Shown one piece after another: positions 24,985 through 35,211 of a stretch of DNA of 64,000 nt (positions within the stretch are counted from its first letter, which is position 1; each line of letters opens with the position of its first letter). Origin of the DNA: Oscillospiraceae bacterium (GTDB lineage: Bacteria; Bacillota_A; Clostridia; Oscillospirales; WRJC01); contig WRJC01000006.1 of assembly GCA_009782405.1 (NCBI GenBank), positions 1-64,000 on the forward strand, in the 5' to 3' direction. A program made the position numbers and the translations under genes. Under the pieces are notes generated by a model. It saw only the letters and a program-made list of their open reading frames with translations. It had not been told where the DNA came from and made no database searches.

Positions 24985-26490
24985 ATGGAAAATTTTGCAA
25001 AAAAAACATGGCCGGTTATTATTTTGGCTGCGATCGTTTCCGTTCTCCTGCATTCGTGCGCGGCAGACAGCGCAAGCGGCAAGGGAGATCCGGGCAATGC
25101 GGAAAACGTCGTCCGAAATGACGCGGAAGCCGCCGGCGACGCAGAGCAAACAACTGAAAAAATCGCATACGAAGTGCCGGAAATGGATTGCGGCGGACAT
25201 ACTTTCAGCGTGGTGGACAGGGGAGGCTGGGTGTACTGGAATACCGTGGATGTGTATGCGGAGGCCGAAACCGGGGAACCAATCAACGACGCCGTTTACA
25301 GGAGAAACAGGATCATCGAAGAAAAGTTCAACATTTCGATAGCGGAAATACAATTGGAAGACGTCCTGTCATATGTCCAAAAAATCATCCAGTCCGGCGG
25401 CGACGATTTCGACGCGTTTTATCCGACTATGAACAACGCGGCCACATTGATCCAAAAAGGGCTCATCGCAAATCTGTACGATGTGCCGCATTTGAGATTT
25501 GACAAACCGTGGTGGGACAAAGTGGCAAACGATTCCATGACTATAAGCAAAAAGCTGTACGGGGCGGCGGGCAACATCACCACGATGACCAACGACGCGA
25601 CATGGTGCATCATGTTCAACAAAGACCTGAACAGGGATTACGGGCTTGAAGATCCGTACAAACAGGTAAAAGAGGGCAAATGGACTCTCGATGCGCTGCA
25701 TTCCAATTGCAGGGAAGTGACAAAGGATCTGAACGGCGACGGCATATTGACCCCGGAAGACCAATGGGGAGCAGTCAACCAGCACGAATGCGCATATTGC
25801 CTTTTCGCCGCCTCGGGGCAAAAAGTGGTCGAAAAAACCGCGGACGACCTTCCGGCCATCGCGCTCGACAGCGACAAATCGGTTTCCGTGCTGACAAAAG
25901 TGATAGAGTTTTTGTCCGATGAATATGCGCAGGTGAAAGCCGACGACTACAACGGCAAATACACGAATGTATGGGACGAAGTGAACATAAAATCGTTCAA
26001 CGAAAGCAGGGCGCTTTACTATATCAGCCCGATAGAATCGGTGAAATTCATGCGCAATATGGAAGCCAATTTCGGAATATTGCCCCTGCCGAAATACGAA
26101 GAAGGGCAGGAAAACTATTACAATGCGTTCCAGTACGGAAACGCGACTGTCATGTGCGTCCCCATAAGCGCTTCGGACTTGGAGCGCACGGGCGCGATTC
26201 TCGAAGCGTGGGCGGCCGAATCGGTTGACACGCTGACAAAGGCGTATTACGAGATAAACCTGAAAGGCAAGTATTCGAGGGACGACGAAAGCCAGGAAAT
26301 GCTCGACCTGATATTTTCCACAAGGGTCATAGACCAGGGGATATTTTTCAATTGGTCGGGGATGCTCGACTTTTTTGTGGGGTTTTCCCAAAAGAAAACG
26401 ATGGATTTTGCGTCGCAGTACGAGAAAATGGAACCCAAATGGATCACGGCGATGGAAAAGACTTTGCAAGCGATCGAGGAAAACAATTAA
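24985..26490 (+). CDS. Solute-binding lipoprotein, paralog 3 of 5
   Basis: 501 residues with lipobox LHSC (Cys25) and an Ala/Glu-rich linker. Family features are MDCGGHTFSVVDR, TGEPINDAVYRRN, the calcium-loop-like DLNGDGILTPEDQWG and LPLPKYEEGQENYY. The ATG at 24985 follows a GGAGG box. It lies between the serine hydrolase (20 bp upstream) and the sulfatase (19 bp downstream), so it is probably the binding component for the same sulfated substrate. No permease genes are present. Confidence 0.77.
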   Translation: MENFAKKTWPVIILAAIVSVLLHSCAADSASGKGDPGNAENVVRNDAEAAGDAEQTTEKIAYEVPEMDCGGHTFSVVDRGGWVYWNTVDVYAEAETGEPINDAVYRRNRIIEEKFNISIAEIQLEDVLSYVQKIIQSGGDDFDAFYPTMNNAATLIQKGLIANLYDVPHLRFDKPWWDKVANDSMTISKKLYGAAGNITTMTNDATWCIMFNKDLNRDYGLEDPYKQVKEGKWTLDALHSNCREVTKDLNGDGILTPEDQWGAVNQHECAYCLFAASGQKVVEKTADDLPAIALDSDKSVSVLTKVIEFLSDEYAQVKADDYNGKYTNVWDEVNIKSFNESRALYYISPIESVKFMRNMEANFGILPLPKYEEGQENYYNAFQYGNATVMCVPISASDLERTGAILEAWAAESVDTLTKAYYEINLKGKYSRDDESQEMLDLIFSTRVIDQGIFFNWSGMLDFFVGFSQKKTMDFASQYEKMEPKWITAMEKTLQAIEENN

Positions 26491-26509
26491 AAACATATGG
26501 GAGGAGAAA

Positions 26510-27946
26510 ATGGCGGAAAGCAAATTTCCCAATGTCCTTTTGATCATGACCGACCAGCACAGGGCCGACTATATTTCGTGCGTCCCGGGCGGCGCATCGC
26601 CGGTGAAAACGCCGAACATCGACAAAATCGCAAAAAGCGGGATCAGGTATGAAAACGCCTATTGCGCATACCCTGTCTGCGTGGCTTCGCGGAACGCCAT
26701 GCTCACCGGGCTGTATCCGCACACCACGGGCGTCATAACCAACAGCGACCGGTTAGATCGGCGCTACAGGACGGTGGCGCACCATTTCAATTCTTTCGGA
26801 TATATGACCGGGCTTGTGGGCAAGATGCACTTCAACGATTCGTGCTGCCACGGCTTTGAATTCTACACGGGCATAAACGACTGGCTGATGTACCTCGGCC
26901 CGAAAGCCGTCCATTACGCAAACGAAATTGCGAACCACCAGCTCACCGGGCATTTTTTTTCCACCATGATCGACGACGGCGCGGGGTTCCCCGATTTGGC
27001 CGATGTGTGGGAAGGCGATATATCCCCGTGGGTCGGGGCGGTGAAAAAATACCCCCCCGGCCAGGTGGCTTCCGAATTGGACGAAGAGGATCATCTCGAT
27101 ATGTTCGTGGCCCGCGAAGCGGCCAAATTTTTGGAAAAATACAAGGATCAGCGGTTTTTTTTGACGGCGAGCTTCATGAAGCCCCATACCCCGTTCTACC
27201 CGCCCGGGCGTTTCGCCGAAATGTTCCCCATCGAAAGCGTAAACCTGAAAGACCCCGGCGATTTGTCCGCTTATCCCCAATATGTGAAAAATTATTACAA
27301 AGGATTTGCAAATGTGCCTGAAATACAGCGCAAAGCGGCTCGGGCCGGCTATTTGGGAAATCTCGCGTTTGCCGATGTCTGCATCGGTTGCCTGTACGAA
27401 AAACTGGAGAGTTTGGGCTTGCTGGAAAACACGATAGTGGTCTATACTTCAGACCACGGCGAAATGGACGGGGACCACGGGCTCTACCAAAAATTTTGCT
27501 GCTTCGAGCCGGCGCTGAAAGTGCCGCTTGTCATAAGCCGTCCCGGCCATATCCGGGAAAATGCCGTATGCGGCAGCTTGGTTTCGCAGCTCGGGCTGTA
27601 TCCCACGCTCGCAGAACTCACAAAAACAGCCCCCGCTTCCGCCATGCCGCTCGCCGAAATGGAAAACGCGCCGCAAAAATTGGACGCGGACAGTTTCGCC
27701 GAAACCGTAAATGATCCAAATGCCCGGCTTTCCGGCGAGGTTTTCGCCGAATTCAACATAAATGACAAGGCGCGCGGCCAGCATGTGCTTAGGGCGGGAA
27801 ACTACAAATACATAGCGCACGGAACCGGGGAAGGCGAGCTTTACGATTTGGAAAAAGACCCCGGCGAACTTTCAAATTTGTTCGGCATGGCCGATTACGC
27901 GGAGACGGCGGATGTCCTCCGCGAAAAAATAAAAAAATATGTATGA
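26510..27946 (+). CDS. Type I sulfatase (formylglycine-dependent)
   Basis: 478 residues with the alkaline phosphatase-like sulfatase fold: NVLLIMTDQHRADY at the N terminus and the modification motif CVASR within PVCVASRNAMLTGLYPH, where the Cys becomes formylglycine. Later metal and substrate motifs are GKMHF and TSDHGEMDGDHG. The Pro of the classical CxPSR is replaced by Ala, which is allowed in the extended motif. It would remove sulfate esters from glycans in the cytoplasm (no signal peptide). The maturase needed is not in the window. The ATG follows a GGAGGAG box; the GH2 gene begins 14 bp after its stop. Confidence 0.88.
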   Translation: MAESKFPNVLLIMTDQHRADYISCVPGGASPVKTPNIDKIAKSGIRYENAYCAYPVCVASRNAMLTGLYPHTTGVITNSDRLDRRYRTVAHHFNSFGYMTGLVGKMHFNDSCCHGFEFYTGINDWLMYLGPKAVHYANEIANHQLTGHFFSTMIDDGAGFPDLADVWEGDISPWVGAVKKYPPGQVASELDEEDHLDMFVAREAAKFLEKYKDQRFFLTASFMKPHTPFYPPGRFAEMFPIESVNLKDPGDLSAYPQYVKNYYKGFANVPEIQRKAARAGYLGNLAFADVCIGCLYEKLESLGLLENTIVVYTSDHGEMDGDHGLYQKFCCFEPALKVPLVISRPGHIRENAVCGSLVSQLGLYPTLAELTKTAPASAMPLAEMENAPQKLDADSFAETVNDPNARLSGEVFAEFNINDKARGQHVLRAGNYKYIAHGTGEGELYDLEKDPGELSNLFGMADYAETADVLREKIKKYV

Positions 27947-27960
27947 AAAGGGGGAATTTT

Positions 27961-30120
27961 ATGGACAACGGCGGCAATCGCATGAAACTCGCCGACAATT
28001 GGCAGATACTCTACGACACCTATGACGCAGGCGAGGAATTGGAACTTTATTCCGGCAAAACGCCCGAAGACGGCTATGGCGTATGGTACCATCAGCTCGA
28101 CGAATGGCAGCCGATAGACCGGCTGGCGCATTTGCAGGTTTTGCTGGCCGACACGCCTTATTGGGGCAGGGAACTGCGCTGGTTCAACAATGCGCCGTGG
28201 TGGTACAAAAACGCTTTCACCGTTCCGGAAACGAAAAAATCGGCGGGCGCGGCCCTGAAGTTCCACGGAGTGGACTATTACTGCAAGGTATGGCTCAACG
28301 GGGCGTATCTCGGCGAGCACGAAGGATATTTTTCGCCATTTGAGTTCGAAGTCGGCGATATTTTGAAATACGGCGAACCGAATTTCCTGATTGTGAAAGT
28401 ATGGTCGCCCTGGGACGTCGAAACATCGTACAAGCCGAGAAACTGCCACAACGTTTACCGCAATATGATCAAAGGGACCTACGAGCACGCCGACACATTT
28501 GTCCAGCGCGACTTGAACCCGGTCGGCATATGGAACGAAGTCGAGATATATTTTTGCGAAGCTTTGCGCTTTGAGGGGAACTTGGATATAAGGGCGAAGC
28601 CCAAGGAAGATTTTTTGTCGGCGGACATAAAAATTTCGGGAACCGCCTTTGCTGCCATGGATATGGCGGCGCAGCTTACGTGCCGAATCTGCGAATCGGA
28701 CAGCGGGAAAACGGTGGCAGAGCAAGATTTCAGGCGCGATTTCGCAATTGGGAAAAACCGGGCCGAATTTGCCATGGAAATAAGCCGCCCCCGCCTTTGG
28801 GACACATGGGACAGAGGTGGGCAGAATTTGTACGAATTGGAGATATTCATGTCAGGCGTTTTGATTGCTGGCGAAAGTTTCGGGGTGCGCTCAGTCGAAC
28901 TTGTCAGAAACGAAAATGAGATGACATATATAATCAACGGCAAAAAGCAATATCTCCGCGGGACGACGTATTTCCCCGACAACTATATTTCAAACATGCA
29001 CGAAAAGCGCTACCTGCGCGACCTCCTTGCCATCAAGTCGGCGGGATTCAATGCGGCGCGCATACACGTGCACGTCGATAAGCCGGCGTTTTACCGCCTT
29101 TGCGACCAAATCGGCATAGCCGTCATACAGGATTCCGACATGAACTGGGTACACCCGCAAACTGAGGAATGGAAAGACAGGGCCGTGAAAGTTTTCGGGG
29201 ACATGATACGCCTGCTTGGCAACCACCCGTCGATCATTTCGTGGATATGCATGAACGAGCCTGCCGGATATGGCGAGGGGCAGATGATGAAAAAAATCCC
29301 GGGCCCGCAACTATACGCCGAGGCGAAGAGATTGGATCCCGACCGGCCCGCAATCATGGGTTCCGGCGGGGAAAAAGACCCGGACAGCGGCGACAGCCAC
29401 AACTATCTCGGCTCGCTCAACGGCGAAAACACGCATTACACGGAGATATACGAAGAACGCTATGAAAAATTGAACACCGAATTTGGTTTCGACGCCCCGC
29501 CTTCCGAATACAGTTTGGCAAAACAGCCCTTGCTCTATAAGCGCCTTGAAGCCATAATCGGCGACATACCGCAGATCCAGCATTATCAGTACAGGTACGT
29601 GAAGTATTTCATCGAGCATTACCGGATCACGAAATATGCGCCGTGTTCCGGTTATTTCCAGTTCATGTTCATAGACCTTTCGCCCCAGAGCTTTTACGGC
29701 GTGTATGATTGGTACGGGGTGCCCAAAGAGGCCCAAAAGGCGCTCGAGGAGAGCAACCAGCCCGTCGGCGCGTTCATGCAGCACAAAGACAAGCCCGAAG
29801 CGCTTTGGGTCGTGAACGACAGGGATTATGGGCTGGGGACGTGCAAATTGGCCTACATTGTGACAGACGGGGCGAAGCGGCTTGTCGGCGAAGGCTCATA
29901 TGAGCTCGAAGTGGGGGCGGATTCGGTTTTGAAGGTATGCGATTTTGGCTTCGAGGCAAATCCCGGGACAAAATACAGGGTGACGCTCACCCTTGCGGAC
30001 AAATCCGGCGATATAATCGCCAAAAACATTTACGACGACCCCTTTGGCCACCCGCCCCACCCGAAAGGCCAGCCGGGCAATGCATCCCATAATTTCGGCA
30101 TGCGCCTTTACAACGCATGA
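27961..30120 (+). CDS. Glycoside hydrolase family 2 enzyme
   Basis: 719 residues with the GH2 order: jelly-roll N-terminal domain (WWYKNAFTVPE, WLNGAYLGEHEGYFSPF), Ig-like domain, TIM-barrel domain with the acid/base Glu in SWICMNEPAGYGEG and nucleophile Glu in LNTEFGFDAPPS, then a C-terminal beta domain. It is probably a beta-glucuronidase, galactosidase or similar exo-enzyme. No signal peptide. ATG 27961 lies 7 bp after a GGGGG box; an alternative in-frame ATG at 27943 overlaps the sulfatase stop. Desulfation followed by this enzyme would be a logical sequence. Confidence 0.85.
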   Translation: MDNGGNRMKLADNWQILYDTYDAGEELELYSGKTPEDGYGVWYHQLDEWQPIDRLAHLQVLLADTPYWGRELRWFNNAPWWYKNAFTVPETKKSAGAALKFHGVDYYCKVWLNGAYLGEHEGYFSPFEFEVGDILKYGEPNFLIVKVWSPWDVETSYKPRNCHNVYRNMIKGTYEHADTFVQRDLNPVGIWNEVEIYFCEALRFEGNLDIRAKPKEDFLSADIKISGTAFAAMDMAAQLTCRICESDSGKTVAEQDFRRDFAIGKNRAEFAMEISRPRLWDTWDRGGQNLYELEIFMSGVLIAGESFGVRSVELVRNENEMTYIINGKKQYLRGTTYFPDNYISNMHEKRYLRDLLAIKSAGFNAARIHVHVDKPAFYRLCDQIGIAVIQDSDMNWVHPQTEEWKDRAVKVFGDMIRLLGNHPSIISWICMNEPAGYGEGQMMKKIPGPQLYAEAKRLDPDRPAIMGSGGEKDPDSGDSHNYLGSLNGENTHYTEIYEERYEKLNTEFGFDAPPSEYSLAKQPLLYKRLEAIIGDIPQIQHYQYRYVKYFIEHYRITKYAPCSGYFQFMFIDLSPQSFYGVYDWYGVPKEAQKALEESNQPVGAFMQHKDKPEALWVVNDRDYGLGTCKLAYIVTDGAKRLVGEGSYELEVGADSVLKVCDFGFEANPGTKYRVTLTLADKSGDIIAKNIYDDPFGHPPHPKGQPGNASHNFGMRLYNA

Positions 30121-30144
30121 CGCGCGCTTCGCCATATTCCAAAT

Positions 30145-31902
30145 CTATCTGTACCCGTTGTACATGAGGCCCGCGTCCGTGTCCACCGTGATGGGCACGC
30201 CCGAGCGCACGAAATCCACCGCTTTGACATCGGCTGCAAGCAAGGGTATCTCCAAAGCCTTGGCGACCGTTTCCGCGTGGCTTATGTCCACGTTTTCCCA
30301 GCTGCCCACCACGATAGCCCCCGCTTTTTTGATGAAACTCATCATCTCGTCGTTGGTCACGGTGCAAATTATGATGTCGCCTTCTTCGAAATATGCGTGT
30401 TCGCGGTTTTCCTGCACTTTGAACGGCCGGGCTATTCCGTGCACTTTGCCCCGGTTGTTGCCCTTGCCCTTGACCAGAACGTTTCCCACGGTGCGCACGT
30501 TGAGCGAATTTGTCGTGCCCGCCACGCCGACGGGCACCCCGGCCAAAGTGACGATGGGATCCCCGGTCGTGGCCAATCCGAGTTTTATAGCCGCTTCTTC
30601 CGCTATGGCAAAAACTTCGGCGGTCCCGTTGATGTTTTCGCTCAAAAAAGGCGTGCAGCCCCAAACCAGGTTCAGCTGCCGGCAAACCACTTCGTCGGCG
30701 GTGATCGCCAAGATCGGGCATTTCGGCCTTGACTTCGCGACCATCCTCGCCGCGAAACCCGAATCGGTGATGGGAACGATGCAGGCAGCCTGCAAATCTT
30801 CCGCCGTCGCGCAGGCTGCGAAACTGAGGGCGCTTGTGGTTATGCGGTCCACGCTGCGGCGTTTCCGGCGGTCGCCGCTTTCGTTGGCCAAAATATAGTT
30901 TTCCGCTTCGAGCGCGATCCTCGCCATGATCGCGATGCTCTCCGCCGGGTATAGCCCGTTGGCCGTTTCGCCTGACAGCATGACCACATCGGAACCGTCG
31001 AATATCGCATTTGCCACGTCGTTTGCCTCCGCGCGGGTCGGGCGCGGGTTTTTGCACATGGATTCAAGCATATGCGAAGCCGTGACTACCGGCTTTCCCA
31101 CCAGATTGCCGGCGTGGATCATCCGCTTCTGCACCAGCGGGACTTCCTCCGGCAAAATTTCCACGCCCAAATCCCCTCTGGCGACCATGATCGAATCTGC
31201 AAGCTCGAGTATGCTGTCCAAATTGTCCACCCCGTCGCGGTTTTCGATTTTCGCTATTATCCGCATATGGCGGCCGCCGTTGTTTTCCAGCAATCTGCGG
31301 ATGTTGAGCACATCGTTTGCAGTGCGCACGAAACTGGCCGCTACATAATCGAAACCCATTTCGATGCCGAATTTTATGTCTTCGATGTCCTGCCCGGTCA
31401 GCGAAGGCAGGTTCACGTATATATCGGGGACGTTTATTCCCTTGCGGTTCGAAAGGAAGCCGGAGTTCACCGCGACGCACTGGATTTCCGTTTCCTCTAT
31501 GGCGGACACTTTCAATTCGAGCAGGCCGTCGTCGATCATGACGCGGCTGTCCACGGCCAAGTCATTTGGCAATCGGTCATATGTCACCGCCACGATGTCT
31601 TTGTTGCCTATAATGTCGCGGGTAGTCAGCGTGAACCGATCCCCCTGCTCCAAATAAATTTTGTCGGTGTCGAAGGTTTTTATGCGGATTTCGGGTCCTT
31701 TGGTGTCCAATACCAAGGCTATGGGTTTTCCAAGTTCTTCCCTCGCTTTTTTCAGGTTTTCGATGATGGCTCTGCGGGATTCGTTTGTGCCGTGGGAAAA
31801 ATTGATGCGGGCGGCGTCCATCCCTTTCAGGATCATTTGTTTTATGGTATCCACATCAGAAGAAGCCGGGCCCAAAGTGGCCAATATTTTGGTTTTGCGC
31901 AT
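30145..31902 (-). CDS. pyk: Pyruvate kinase with PEP-utiliser C-terminal domain
   Basis: 585 residues, the long Bacillota form. The barrel domain carries MRKTKILATLGPASSDVDT, GMDAARINFSHG, the active-site IAKIENRDGVDN and MVARGDLGVEI; after the pyruvate kinase C-domain (CPILAITADEVV) is an extra region ending in a PEP-utiliser swivelling domain (GDIIICTVTNDEMMSFIKKAGAIVV). Converts PEP and ADP to pyruvate and ATP. ATG 31902 follows a GAGGGGG box; an earlier TTG is not needed. It is convergent with the GH2 gene (24 bp between stops). Confidence 0.95.
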   Translation of the reverse strand: MRKTKILATLGPASSDVDTIKQMILKGMDAARINFSHGTNESRRAIIENLKKAREELGKPIALVLDTKGPEIRIKTFDTDKIYLEQGDRFTLTTRDIIGNKDIVAVTYDRLPNDLAVDSRVMIDDGLLELKVSAIEETEIQCVAVNSGFLSNRKGINVPDIYVNLPSLTGQDIEDIKFGIEMGFDYVAASFVRTANDVLNIRRLLENNGGRHMRIIAKIENRDGVDNLDSILELADSIMVARGDLGVEILPEEVPLVQKRMIHAGNLVGKPVVTASHMLESMCKNPRPTRAEANDVANAIFDGSDVVMLSGETANGLYPAESIAIMARIALEAENYILANESGDRRKRRSVDRITTSALSFAACATAEDLQAACIVPITDSGFAARMVAKSRPKCPILAITADEVVCRQLNLVWGCTPFLSENINGTAEVFAIAEEAAIKLGLATTGDPIVTLAGVPVGVAGTTNSLNVRTVGNVLVKGKGNNRGKVHGIARPFKVQENREHAYFEEGDIIICTVTNDEMMSFIKKAGAIVVGSWENVDISHAETVAKALEIPLLAADVKAVDFVRSGVPITVDTDAGLMYNGYR

Positions 31903-31947
31903 AAATAACCCCCTCAATAAATATTTTTTTTGCTATTATGATAAAAT

Positions 31948-31976
31948 ATGATAACAAAATTTTCGGGATTTTGCAA
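31948..31976 (-). promoter_or_regulatory. Promoter of pyk
   Basis: On the minus strand TTGCAA (31976-31971), a 17-bp spacer and TATCAT (31953-31948). Confidence 0.5.
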
Positions 31977-32019
31977 GGCAATTTTGGTAAATTTCTTTTT
32001 AAATATTTTTTATTCGCTG

Positions 32020-32048
32020 TTGAATTTTTGTTGGAAATATGCTATCAT
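32020..32048 (+). promoter_or_regulatory. Promoter of the lipoprotein gene at 32139
   Basis: TTGAAT (32020-32025), a 17-bp spacer and TATCAT (32043-32048), about 90 bp upstream of the start codon. It is divergent from the pyk promoter. Confidence 0.55.
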
Positions 32049-32138
32049 AATACATAATGCAAAACTGAAATTTTAGCTGCGGTATTTGGCGCTTTGAGCG
32101 GATATATATACAATCTTGAAAAGGTGGTTGATTGCAAA

Positions 32139-33659
32139 ATGAGAAACAAAAAATTATTGGGGGCTTTTTTCGCGGTTCTGGCTATTTTAGCCTCTGTCTT
32201 TTCGGCTTGCTCCCCTGCGCCCGAAAATGACGGCGCGGACGCGCCGGCAAAGGACGATTTGGCGGATGCGGGCGAGGCCGATCCGAATGCGGATGGCGGC
32301 GATCCGGAAGCGGAACAAAAGTATGAATTTCCGGGCCAAAATTACGGCGGGTATAAAATGCGGGTGCTCATACCCGACCACGACGACTGGGCAATGTCGA
32401 CAATCAAGGCGATGGCAAGCGACACGGGGCAGGAAGAAGAAAACGGCGATCCGCTGAACGATGCGAACTACAAAAGAAACAGATTGGTCGAAGACGGGCT
32501 CGGGGTCGAAATCGAGGAAATACTCGTGTCGGGCCCTGAAGCGAAGGCGAAAAAGGCGATCCAGGCGAACACCGACGATTACGACGTGGTGTTCACGGAT
32601 TCTTCCCAAGCGGGAATCATCGCAAGCCAAGGGATGTATTTGGATTTGTACGAACTTCCCGGGCTCAATTTGGACAAACCGTACTGGAACCAAAAAGCGA
32701 ACGAATCCGTCGAGCTTCTGGGGAAACTCTATTTCACCACTTCAGATGCGAACATCATCACAAACGACGCCATATGGCTGCTGTATTTCAACAAGAAAAT
32801 ACAGCAGGATTTGGGGCTTGGCAATCCGTACGCGCTTGTCAGGGAGGGAAAATGGACAGTTGACGCATTTTACAGCATGGCCCGCGAAAGCGCGAGGGAT
32901 CTCGACGGCGACGGCAGGTGGACGGTCGCCGACCAATGGGGAATATCCACGCACGGGCTCGGCTTTCTCGCGTTTTTCGAGTGCCAGGAGGAAAAATTGG
33001 TCCGGTTGGACGAAAAGGGGGAACCCTATCTCGTGAACCCCAACGAAAAATTTGTGAACGCATTCATCAACGCCCATCGGCTGATGGAAAAAGAGAATGG
33101 GGTATTCCTCGACGCGCAGGGAAGCTATCCGGGGCAAACTTCGGATCTGAACCACGCGAAAAAAACTTTCATGGCGGATATGTCGCTGTTTTGCGCCGAA
33201 GTTCTCGCACATGCGAGGGTATTCCGCGAAATGACCGCCGATTTCGGGCTTTTGCCCCATCCCAAATACGATGAAAACCAAAAAAATTACTATACTTTCA
33301 TGATCGACACCGTGCCCGCGTTCGGCATTCCCATAACAGCCGCCGAATCCGAAAGGTCTGCGGCGTTCATGGACGCTTTCACGGCGGTTTCAAACGAGGT
33401 GCTCATACCGGCGTACTACAAAATTTCCTTGGAGGGCAAATTCACAAGGGATGAGGATTCCATCGAAATGCTCGACATCATACGCGACGGGCGGGTTTTC
33501 GATCTCGCCGTATTGTATAACTGGGGCAGCTTCTACAGCGCCGTCATAACTTACGGCACGGGAAAAGAGGGCACCAACCCGATGTCCATATTCGAAAAAA
33601 ACAGGGGCAAAGTCGAAACCGCCATACAAAAAACATTGGATTCCTTCAACAGCTGGTGA
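32139..33659 (+). CDS. Solute-binding lipoprotein, paralog 4 of 5
   Basis: 506 residues with lipobox FSAC (Cys24) and an Asp/Ala-rich linker. Shared motifs are YGGYKMRVLIP, NGDPLNDANYKRN, DLDGDGRWTVADQWG and LPHPKYDENQKNYY. The ATG at 32139 gives a normal signal peptide, though the AAGGTGG box is about 15 bp away, so the precise start is less certain. It has its own promoter, and a second paralog follows in tandem 25 bp after its stop, which suggests two binding specificities in one transcript. Confidence 0.75.
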   Translation: MRNKKLLGAFFAVLAILASVFSACSPAPENDGADAPAKDDLADAGEADPNADGGDPEAEQKYEFPGQNYGGYKMRVLIPDHDDWAMSTIKAMASDTGQEEENGDPLNDANYKRNRLVEDGLGVEIEEILVSGPEAKAKKAIQANTDDYDVVFTDSSQAGIIASQGMYLDLYELPGLNLDKPYWNQKANESVELLGKLYFTTSDANIITNDAIWLLYFNKKIQQDLGLGNPYALVREGKWTVDAFYSMARESARDLDGDGRWTVADQWGISTHGLGFLAFFECQEEKLVRLDEKGEPYLVNPNEKFVNAFINAHRLMEKENGVFLDAQGSYPGQTSDLNHAKKTFMADMSLFCAEVLAHARVFREMTADFGLLPHPKYDENQKNYYTFMIDTVPAFGIPITAAESERSAAFMDAFTAVSNEVLIPAYYKISLEGKFTRDEDSIEMLDIIRDGRVFDLAVLYNWGSFYSAVITYGTGKEGTNPMSIFEKNRGKVETAIQKTLDSFNSW

Positions 33660-33684
33660 TAAAAAAACAAAGGAGGGGTATTTC

Positions 33685-35211
33685 ATGGCAAAAAAAATAG
33701 CGGCGATCATATTGGCGCTTGCGCTGGTTTTGCCTTTTGCCGCTTGCGACGGCGGCGGGGAAAGCGGCAAAAATGCCGGTTTGCAAAATGGGCAAGCCGA
33801 AAATGGAGAATATGGCGAAACCGCGAAAACCGAAGACCCGGAAGGAAAAGACGACCTCCCCGAAAAGGATTTCGGCGGGGCCGAATTCGTGATCCTCGTG
33901 GATCCCGACACTTCGTTTCGGCATTTCTACGATGTGTGCGTGGAGGAAATGGAGGGCGAATTGATACACGACGCGGTATATACGCGAAACCTCGAAATAG
34001 AAGAGCGGTTCAACGTGAAAATATCCGACATCCAGAACAACAACGTGTTCGAGGCTATAAGAAAAAGCGTCGCGGCGGATTCTGTGGATTACTGCGTGGC
34101 GTGGGCTATGGTGGGCGACTATGTAAGATTGTCGCAGAGCAATATGCTCATCGACTTGCAAAATGTCCCGGAATTGAATTTGGGCAAAAAATATTGGGAT
34201 CAGAATGTGGTCCGGGATTTCACGATAAGCGGGAAACTATACGGCATAATGGGGGACATAAGCACGTCGGTTTCGGTGTTCACCCATCTTTTTGCGGTAA
34301 ACAAAGTGATGGCGCAAAACAACGGCATCGATATAGCGGGAATCTATCAAATGGTTCGCGACGGTAAATGGACCTATGACGCATTGTATTCGCTGGCAAA
34401 AGATTTGTACAGGGATTTGGACGGGGACGGCACGCCCAACTATGCGGATCAATACGGTTTCGGCGTCACGACGGCGGTGGTCGACGCGATGTTTTCCGCC
34501 TCGGGGGAAAAATTGGTCACAAGGGACGGCAACGGCGATTTCATTCTGACCCCGGTGACTGCGAGGATAGAAGCGGTCTTCAACAAGATAGGCGACATTT
34601 TGAGCGACAAGACGCTCACCTCCAGCAATTGGAACATAGGCAAGATCGAAGGGGAAATACTCGGAACGGGGAGGGGCGGAGCCGGCTGGTATTCCATCGA
34701 CCACAAATTTTTCAACAATACCGTTTTGTTCGTGGACATAGACGTCGGGATCATGATGGATTTCAGGTCGATGGATTCGGATTTCGGGGTCGTGCCCGTG
34801 CCGAAGTTCGACGAATCGCAAAAAAATTACAGCGTATACGCTTATCCGCTTTACGCGATGCTCACAATCCCGTCCACATACGGCGGCGACGCAAAAGCGC
34901 TCGACATGATCGGCACCGTGATGGAGGGGCTGGCCTCGGCGTCGTACAAACATTTGACCCCCGCCTTTTATGACACCGCCTTCGCGACAAAATACACCCG
35001 CGACGAGGAATCGATAGAGATGCTGGACATAGTGCTGCGCAGCCGCATTTATGACTGGATGACGATATTCAATTTCGGGAACATATATCAGTCCATCCAT
35101 TCGCAAGTGGAAAAAAACAGCCTCAACATCGTGTCGCTGTTCGAAAAAAACGAAGCGAAAGCGCAATCCGACATACAAAAACTGATGGAAAGCTATGCCG
35201 AAAACGATTAA
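33685..35211 (+). CDS. Solute-binding lipoprotein, paralog 5 of 5
   Basis: 508 residues with lipobox FAAC (Cys21). It is the most divergent of the five: the DxxG-block reads FGGAEFVILVD, the next EGELIHDAVYTRN, and the calcium-loop-like motif DLDGDGTPNYADQYG. A GGAGG box precedes the ATG. Its 3' end overlaps the downstream HAD gene by 17 bp, so the two are translationally linked. As with the other copies, no membrane transporter is encoded near it. Confidence 0.75.
   Translation: MAKKIAAIILALALVLPFAACDGGGESGKNAGLQNGQAENGEYGETAKTEDPEGKDDLPEKDFGGAEFVILVDPDTSFRHFYDVCVEEMEGELIHDAVYTRNLEIEERFNVKISDIQNNNVFEAIRKSVAADSVDYCVAWAMVGDYVRLSQSNMLIDLQNVPELNLGKKYWDQNVVRDFTISGKLYGIMGDISTSVSVFTHLFAVNKVMAQNNGIDIAGIYQMVRDGKWTYDALYSLAKDLYRDLDGDGTPNYADQYGFGVTTAVVDAMFSASGEKLVTRDGNGDFILTPVTARIEAVFNKIGDILSDKTLTSSNWNIGKIEGEILGTGRGGAGWYSIDHKFFNNTVLFVDIDVGIMMDFRSMDSDFGVVPVPKFDESQKNYSVYAYPLYAMLTIPSTYGGDAKALDMIGTVMEGLASASYKHLTPAFYDTAFATKYTRDEESIEMLDIVLRSRIYDWMTIFNFGNIYQSIHSQVEKNSLNIVSLFEKNEAKAQSDIQKLMESYAEND

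Noticed and set aside
25369..26547. 392-codon minus-strand frame opposite lipoprotein paralog 3
   Set aside because: Shadow of a gene with signal peptide, lipobox and paralog motifs.
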